Origin: Siphonodentalium dalli
Taxonomy: Eukaryota > Mollusca > Scaphopoda > Gadilida > Siphonodentaliidae
Length of the DNA: 64,000 bases
Assembly: GCA_032622095.1 (NCBI GenBank)
Contig: CP136069.1
Location: 70,889,319-70,953,318, forward strand
Direction: 5' to 3'
The translations under genes and the position numbers were made by a program. Positions 58,210-64,000 of the stretch are shown one piece after another; position 1 is the stretch's first letter; every line of letters starts with the position of its first letter. The notes under the pieces were generated by a model that ran no database searches, was not told the origin of the DNA, and saw only the letters and a program-made list of their open reading frames with translations.

Positions 58210-58635
58210 CAATCAACCATAATATAGTACTGTTGATTCAGGCGAACTTTACATTACCTAAACTAACATGTCCCAATTGAACATCCAAATTATATAATTT
58301 GGAAGGAGGTACATGTATGGGAAATTTCGATATACATGTATATGCACACGAATTATATGTGCATTTTAGTTGCATATACTCTGGTAATCTTATTGATATC
58401 ATGGCAGCCGATGTTCTCTCGGTCTCCGATGTTTTACATTGAAGTGATATAAATGCTCTTTATTGTTACCATGCATATATCAGGACAGGACTAATATGCG
58501 ATTTACTTTACTGCATGCTGAAAAAAGATCGGGGCCATAGTTGTCCTATACTGTGTAGGTTGTGTAAGTCTTCCTGCATTGGGATGTATAAAGTCCGTAT
58601 AAATGTATTAAAGGGACTCAATGCATTTGCGTGTT
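58210..58635. other. no gene seen
   Basis: Nothing recognised apart from TACATGTA-rich words. Confidence 0.4.
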
Positions 58636-58639
58636 CGTT

Positions 58640-59095
58640 AGAAAAACATTAAAGTCTGTAAAACATCTTTTTGTCCCTGGTTTTCGAATCCGGTCGAGAT
58701 ATTGTTGTTAAAGATGCATGTACCCAATATGAAATGAATCCGTTGATTTTTGTTCAAGACCGCGCTAACGGTCACAACATTGCTAAAAACAGACAACCCA
58801 AGGGCCGTAGCTCCGGAAGGTGAACAAATCGGACAAACCTGGTTTTCGAACTTGTTCGCGATATTCTTGCAAAAGATGTATACACCAAACATGAACGAAA
58901 TTTGTTGACGTTTGTTCAACATATCGCGGAAATTAAATATAAATATTCCTAAAATTGCTATAAAAATAGACACACTAAGAGCCCTAACTTAGGTAAAACA
59001 AATTCGAATAAACCTTGTTTTCTACCTCTACCGAGACAGTGTTGTGATAGATGCTTATACCAAATTGGTTGACATTTGCTTACGTTGCCGCGCTA
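58640..59095. repeat. three ~175-bp tandem core units
   Basis: Units contain 'gtagctccggaaggtgaaca'-type, 'cctggttttcgaa', 'gagatattgttg', 'aaagatgtatacaccaa' and 'gttgacatttg'-type blocks at about 58675, 58848 and 59018. This is a typical invertebrate core repeat with the wording of pearl-like arrays. The long minus-strand frame across it (58638-58973) is a by-product. Confidence 0.65.
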
Positions 59096-60050
59096 GTGGA
59101 CATGCAATTGCTATAAATATATGTGATAAGGGTCTATTCATATTACACACGCGCTGGCGATTAATCACCGCATATTTTAAAGGGGCTGTTAAAAGGGAAC
59201 TGTTAATAACACTTTTTGTTCAGTAAAATAAACTATACCAGTGTCATAATGTAGAATTAAGGTTACTAAAAACGAATCATATTCGAAAACACCAACTTAT
59301 AGCGTAAAAATCGAGATTTTAATGCCTTTTTGACGTCGAAAATAATAAGGAAAAACTAAAAAGCCACTCGCCAGTTTTATGTGCACAAAGAAGCGTGACG
59401 TCAATGTGGAAACGCAGCTTTTTTTCGGATGATGGAATAAGACGTAAACATGTCCACGTGTTTTCTCATTTGTTTTGTTAATGGCGACTTACGATACAAA
59501 TCTACTATTTTCAACAATTTGGACATTTAGAAAGTATTGATGACTGAAGTGTGTAATCATATAATATCACGGAGTTGTGCTTGGACTATACGTTGGACGC
59601 TGTTTTGAGAATTTTCGATGAATATTGTGAATTGGATTTTCGATTCTGGACAGTCACAGTGGAGGTTGACGTTTCGCAATTGAAACAAATTGACACTTTT
59701 ATTGACAGATTTATGTTTTAGAGGAATGTTTATCAACCAAGAATCAAAATTATTGGACTGTAATGTGCATAGAACAGTTGTCTGCAGTTTTCAACACATT
59801 CTTGGTGGAAAAAGATTCTAAAACTATGATGGCAATTTGGGAAGTAAATCACCTATTTTCGATGTTTTTTCCGCTGGTTATCCGACGTGGGCCGTATTCA
59901 ACATTGACAGCAAGGAGCTGATGCTGAACTCTTCCAATTTGATGATTATTTATTATAATTAATAAATATTTTTTTTAACCATTTCGCTTGTATATATTCT
60001 CCAAAATCAGTTGAACAAGTGTATGTGAACAACTGATATACATTGTACAT
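59096..60050. other. no gene seen
   Basis: AT-rich sequence without recognised coding or repeat structure. Confidence 0.4.
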
Positions 60051-60052
60051 AC

Positions 60053-60375
60053 AATAATAGCCTGATCGAGTTAAAATAGATTCATTGATCGGTCTTCCTG
60101 GCACATTGCTCACTGTTGTACATATTGTAAGAGGGGAGACCTCTAAATTTCTTGAACATTGTTTAAGAATTTGTAGATGTTTATATTGAATATTCTCAGT
60201 AAATAATTATTCTGTTTGTTTCAAAAGAAATCAGAATAATTGTTATTGTTTGCAAGTACTAGTATTGGTTGAAAGATAATTATAGAACAGTTTAGATTGA
60301 CTCCCCTCTTACCAGATGCATGCTGACTGAAAGACCGATCGGTCTATTTAAGCACTTCCAGGCTATTATAGATCA
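60053..60375. mobile_element. foldback MITE
   Basis: Left 'ataatagcctg' and 'gatcggtctt' and 'gtaagaggggag' are matched on the right by 'ctcccctcttac', 'aagaccgatcggtctattta' and 'caggctattatag'. About 320 bp, non-coding. Confidence 0.75.
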
Positions 60376-60748
60376 CTCGGTGATTCACCCAGGTTCGTTG
60401 GATGGCTCAAACGATGTTTCCTAAGAAATTTATATATACCCTTAATTTGAACCACACAGTTGATTGTTTCGTACCATATTTTTTGTCATTTCACACCATA
60501 TACATTTGTATGTTTCGTTGGTTCCCACAAATGGTAATTGGTCATGCATATGCAGCGTACCATGTGAAAAATTATTTTAATTTTGTTAACTTAATGAAAG
60601 CGAACATGTTTACGATTTAAAGTTACGTGATGATGACAACCCGACAATTACATGTAAACATATTTCTTTCTTTTTTTTGCGAAAAAAAATTTAACAAATT
60701 GAAATTGTGGCAACAAAGTTGAAGATACATAATCCGAATTAACGCTTG

Positions 60749-60812
60749 CATATTACTATTTCCTTGGCTTCGGGTGTAAACATATTTGATTCGAGTCGAG
60801 GAACCCACCCGT
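60749..60812 (+). repeat. partial copy of the 36.1-kb arm sequence
   Basis: 'attactatttccttggcttc' and 'gattcgagtcgaggaaccca' match 36074-36125 inside the inverted-repeat element, with several substitutions. It shows that this inner segment also occurs outside the element. Confidence 0.75.
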
Positions 60813-60879
60813 GTTGGACAAAATGTTGATAAATAACAGGTTTTGGGCAATTGTTTACTATTGTTGACTGGTTACAGGG

Positions 60880-61790
60880 GAGGGGGGGGGGGGGGGGGCG
60901 GGAAAAAAACTGCAGACACAGGGTGGAAAAAAACTGTTTTCTTCTTCGGTTTGGGTACCCCCCCCCCCCCCACAAAAACAGCAAAAACTGCAGTTTTTTT
61001 CCACTGACCATTCCCCCCCCCCCCCCCCAGAAAAATCAAAACTACCCCAGCCGGACAACAACTCGGTTTGACCGGAAACCGAAAAAAACACTGGAGCATA
61101 TATACAATTCACGAGAAGGTGCTTGGTAACTTAGTTTAGATTATTATGACTAAAATGGTAATTGTCTACCAGTAGAACACAGATTTGTACCTCGTGATGT
61201 CATGACATGTACAAACATGTATATTGGTGATCGCAACGCTATGTATGCACTTTAAAAAATGACAACTAGTCATTACCTCGACTTTGAAAAAGATGCAAAT
61301 GAGATGAGTGAGATACCAGCATAAAACTGTTTTCTGATACCATTGGACGAGAAATTGTTTAATACATGGGATAGTTCTGCAGTAAAAATTTGCCAGATAA
61401 GCGATCGCAGGGTAGAATTCTGCATTCGACTGGTAGACACTGACATAGTCGGCATTATTAAGAGGGTTAATGGGGTCAATATCACATGTAAACCAAGACA
61501 GTGGTTATCCAATATTGTTTTATGTGGATTGTACTACTCATTTATATATGATTTGGATATTAAGGTTAATCCATATTCTATAAAATGAGAGAAAATTGAA
61601 GTTGTGAGTCTGAAAATACATATTTGGAAAAAAATTACATGCAAATTTTTTCCGACAACCCTCCCCCCTAAATGAATAAGGAAAAAAGTTAACGTGTAAA
61701 TTTTTTACGCCTAGGCACCCCCCCCCCACCCCCGGTACGTTGTGTCCCGCAGTTTTTTTCCGCCCCCCCCCCCCCCTGCTGGTTAGCATA
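60880..61790. repeat. cluster of long G and C homopolymers
   Basis: Runs of about 14-18 G or C lie near 60880, 60958, 61013, 61720 and 61763, joined by 'aaaaaaactgcag' and 'ctgcagttttttt' words in opposite orientation. These account for all the Pro/Gly-rich frames here. Possibly ends of one or more foldback elements; boundaries not resolved. Confidence 0.75.
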
Positions 61791-62160
61791 TTATTTTTTT
61801 TTGGGCCATTAATCGATTCTGATAACCGAAGCGGCATTTCAAAAAAATGTTTGTTGTTGGAATCTAATAACATGGGAACCATCGAAAGTGTTTGAGTACC
61901 TTTAATGTTATTTCAAAAAAATCATACGGTATACTCAATAGTACAAATTGTCGAAATGATACATGTACTGGTACGAAATGTCCAGAACCCTGGTGCGAAA
62001 CATCTCTATGTCAAACTTCTATGGCACAAAATGTCCAGCAACCTATTGGCAACCTATGTCCATTGCACATTATAATTTATTTCCAAATAAAGGTAATACT
62101 AAATATTAAAGCAGCGTTTAGTGTTAAGTTCAATCTTGAACTAATTGTACATGTGATATA

Positions 62161-62325
62161 GTCACAGGGGCTTGTTGTAAAGAAAACAAGTAAAATTGAG
62201 GGTGCCACTTTATCAAACATTATAAATGCATCAATATTCTATTGATATACATGTACATGTAATGCTTTAGAAACCCATGTTTTTGTATATATATTTTTAC
62301 TTGTTTTCTTAACAAGCCCCTGTGG
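62161..62325. mobile_element. short MITE with ~30-bp inverted ends
   Basis: Left 'cacaggggcttgttgtaaag', 'aaaacaagtaaaa' and right 'ttttacttgttttcttaaca', 'agcccctgtgg' are inverted copies. About 165 bp with an AT-rich centre. No clear TSD. Confidence 0.75.
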
Positions 62326-62407
62326 CCTCAGTTTAAGTATAGGAAGCCATCATGACTTATCTGCGAAAGAGCTCTGGATCTCTGTTCACTCATTGTGTGA
62401 CCACTGA

Positions 62408-62510
62408 AATCAGAGACGTGGCTAGATAGTCTCCCCATTGGGGAGGGGGTCCACCTTGATACCTGTATGTTACGACAGCACCCCTTGGAAGGAAGTTTCC
62501 TGTTCGAATT
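62408..62510 (+). mobile_element. one end of the CAGRGACGTGGC hAT-like family
   Basis: CAGAGACGTGGCTAGATAGT matches the left end of the element at 54008 (CAGGGACGTGGCTAGATGGT), followed by 'gggtccacctt' as there. No right end is visible in the window, so it is truncated. Confidence 0.65.
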
Positions 62511-62808
62511 TTTGCCCGGTACGGCTTGTTATCAAACTACATTTGTACATGTACTTACCGTAGGTGAATATCACTTCAATTTGCCTTAAATTGAGTAATA
62601 TAGTTTTAGGACATCACCAAACAGAGTAATATGATTTCATGACATCACGGATCCGAGTAATATGGCTTTACAACATGGCATAATTCTATTTCACTGTTAA
62701 ATAATGCATAGACAATGATTTTTTGTGATGTCACTCATTTGAAAGAGTTGTCCATACATGTAGTACACTGTTACTAAGAGGCAAACTAAATAATGTTATG
62801 GATAGGGT

Positions 62809-62953
62809 ATTACTCGGTTGGTTTGATATTATAGGCCTGATTTCAGCCCTCGGTAACCTCATTTCAGCCTTCGACCTTCGATGTCAGGCTGATAGTGATA
62901 TGAGGTTACCTTAGGCTGATATCAGGCCTAATATCAAACCAACCAAGAAATGT
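62809..62953. mobile_element. palindromic MITE, family A copy 2
   Basis: 'ggttggtttgatatta' and 'taatatcaaaccaacc' are the ends; inner arms carry 'ccctcggtaacctca' against 'tgaggttacctta'. Same family as 18972-19108. Confidence 0.8.
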
Positions 62954-63420
62954 CCTCTAATTATTATATAACTAGCAGGGTGACCAGTCGTTGCCCAGGT
63001 TAATGCTCCCACTTTTTTACTCTGACCCCAATACCATCACTGTAGACATTTCTAATCTGCACCATTATGATGATTATCTTTCTCATAAGAAATAACAAAT
63101 TAATAGATACATGTATGTGTAGGGTATTACATGTACTTGGTTGGTTTGAATACATAGGCCTGATTTCAGACCCATCGGTAACCTCATGTCAGCCTTCGAT
63201 GTCAGGCTGATTGCGATATGAGGTTACATCAGGCCGATATTTGGTCTAATATCAAACCAACACAGTAATATCCTCTAAATATTATGTAACTAGCAGGGTC
63301 GTTACCCATGTTAATGCAGTGTGGTATTGTTTTGCCCCTCCCACTTTTTGTCCCTTACCCCAATACCGTCAAGTGCTGTACATTTCTAATCTGCACAATT
63401 ATGTTGATTATCTTTCTCGT
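62954..63420. repeat. ~310-bp duplication carrying MITE copy 3
   Basis: Sequence after copy 2 ('aactagcagggtgacc', 'ccccaataccatca', 'catttctaatctgcac') recurs after copy 3 (63125-63272), about 310-315 bp later ('aactagcagggtcg', 'ccccaataccgtca', 'catttctaatctgcac'). So MITE plus flank were duplicated in tandem. The 'ctagcagggtgacc' start recalls the CTAGCTGGGTACCC start of the cluster at 44-49 kb. Confidence 0.75.
63125..63272. mobile_element. palindromic MITE, family A copy 3
   Basis: Ends 'cttggttggtttga' and 'tatcaaaccaaca'; inner 'tcggtaacctcatgtca' against 'tgcgatatgaggttac'. Diverged from copy 2 at many positions, so the duplication is not recent. Confidence 0.75.
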
Positions 63421-64000
63421 TAGAAATTGCCCGTTAGACCCCTTTGGAGCCATCTAGAAGTTCCCTTGTGAATTAATATAGAATAGACATTCACAAATAT
63501 AGGTATAGATAAAGATTTTTTAAGAAGTTCCCGGACCCCTGTTGTTGTAATTAGAATGCACTCAGAGATTCTGACTTCAAACTTGTGCCACCTTCTAATT
63601 TACATGTACCGGTATACTACCGGTAGTATTGCTTGATAAATTGATAGACATGTGTTGATTTGATTTGGGTTGAAAGATTAGAAAATCAGTGCCCCCCCCC
63701 CCCTCTCAAAATTATCATTTAAGGAATAATCTTGGTTTTTAATGTAATTACAGTTTAAAGATGGTCTATCTCTCCCTAAACCAAGTTTTATATGCAGCAG
63801 TTTCCTGAAATATGTATGAAATATCAAAAATAATAAATTTGAATTGAAAACCCCTGTCCGGAAATGCTTCTATCTGACAATATTGATTTTATTTTATATT
63901 TTCTGGTATATTAGATACATACACATGTACAACTAATTTGGGACATTTTACAGCTCGCAAAAATGTTTGGAGTGTAGCAAGTGGGAGAACTCTATCTCAG
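63421..64000. other. nothing recognised; C-run at 63690
   Basis: A ~12-bp C homopolymer near 63691. No exon or element ends supported. Confidence 0.4.

Noticed and set aside
60851-61129. Pro/Gly-rich frames on both strands
   Set aside because: Produced by G and C homopolymers.

Overview
The window is eukaryotic, AT-rich, repeat-dense genomic DNA, most likely from a marine lophotrochozoan invertebrate, with a mollusc the best guess. Four things point that way: pearl/Helentron-like ~160-bp core arrays ending in ACGG-type microsatellites, a non-LTR retrotransposon carrying an SGNH-hydrolase ORF1, multi-domain C-type lectin exons with symmetric phase-1 junctions, and abundant ACATGTA-type words. 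Taxonomy is inference; no rRNA or mitochondrial marker is present.

Host gene: one host gene can be supported. It is a minus-strand, multi-exon gene for a protein with several C-type lectin-like domains (CTLDs). Six exons are placed, in transcription order 40590-40415, 38563-38452, 33247-33067, 21305-21085, 18204-18100 and 9409-9232. Splice phases agree across every junction (0, 1, 2, 1, 1). Both ends of the gene are missing from the annotation: the last exon here ends inside a CTLD, and no signal peptide was found upstream. The gene spans more than 31 kb, and nearly all of that is transposon-filled intron.

Layout. 0-1.8 kb: decayed repeats. 1.8-6.6 kb: a minus-strand LINE (SGNH ORF1, AP endonuclease, RT, Cys/His C-terminus) with several frameshifts but an intact RT frame. 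7.09-7.82 kb: a hAT element with a perfect 8-bp TSD and a BED-finger relic. 11.6-13.9 kb: a 13-unit pearl-like array. 14-20 kb: palindromic MITEs and a SINE relic. 21.3-27.3 kb: a ~6-kb element with ~1.45-kb terminal inverted repeats. 28.9-32 kb: a duplicated repeat and a foldback element. 33.8-37.5 kb: a 3.66-kb inverted-repeat element with an in-frame 6-bp TSD inside an older LINE 3' coding relic; one arm carries a Helentron-like insertion that still holds an endonuclease fragment. 44.3-48.8 kb: a head-to-tail repeat cluster with a Helitron-type N-terminal coding relic and a U2 snRNA-like sequence. 52.5-58.2 kb: nested piggyBac-like, Harbinger and hAT elements. 58.6-64 kb: core repeats, foldbacks, G/C homopolymers and a duplicated palindromic MITE.

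The host gene and the mobile elements interact most clearly at the exon at 21085-21305. A TTAA-type MITE end lies 11 bp inside its downstream intron, and the 6-kb inverted-repeat element begins 34 bp upstream of its acceptor. No single new system is proven. The most informative structures are the inverted-repeat element with its natural empty-site control, the Helentron-like insert with the endonuclease relic, and the recurring 69-bp TATA-bearing hairpin module shared by unrelated MITEs.
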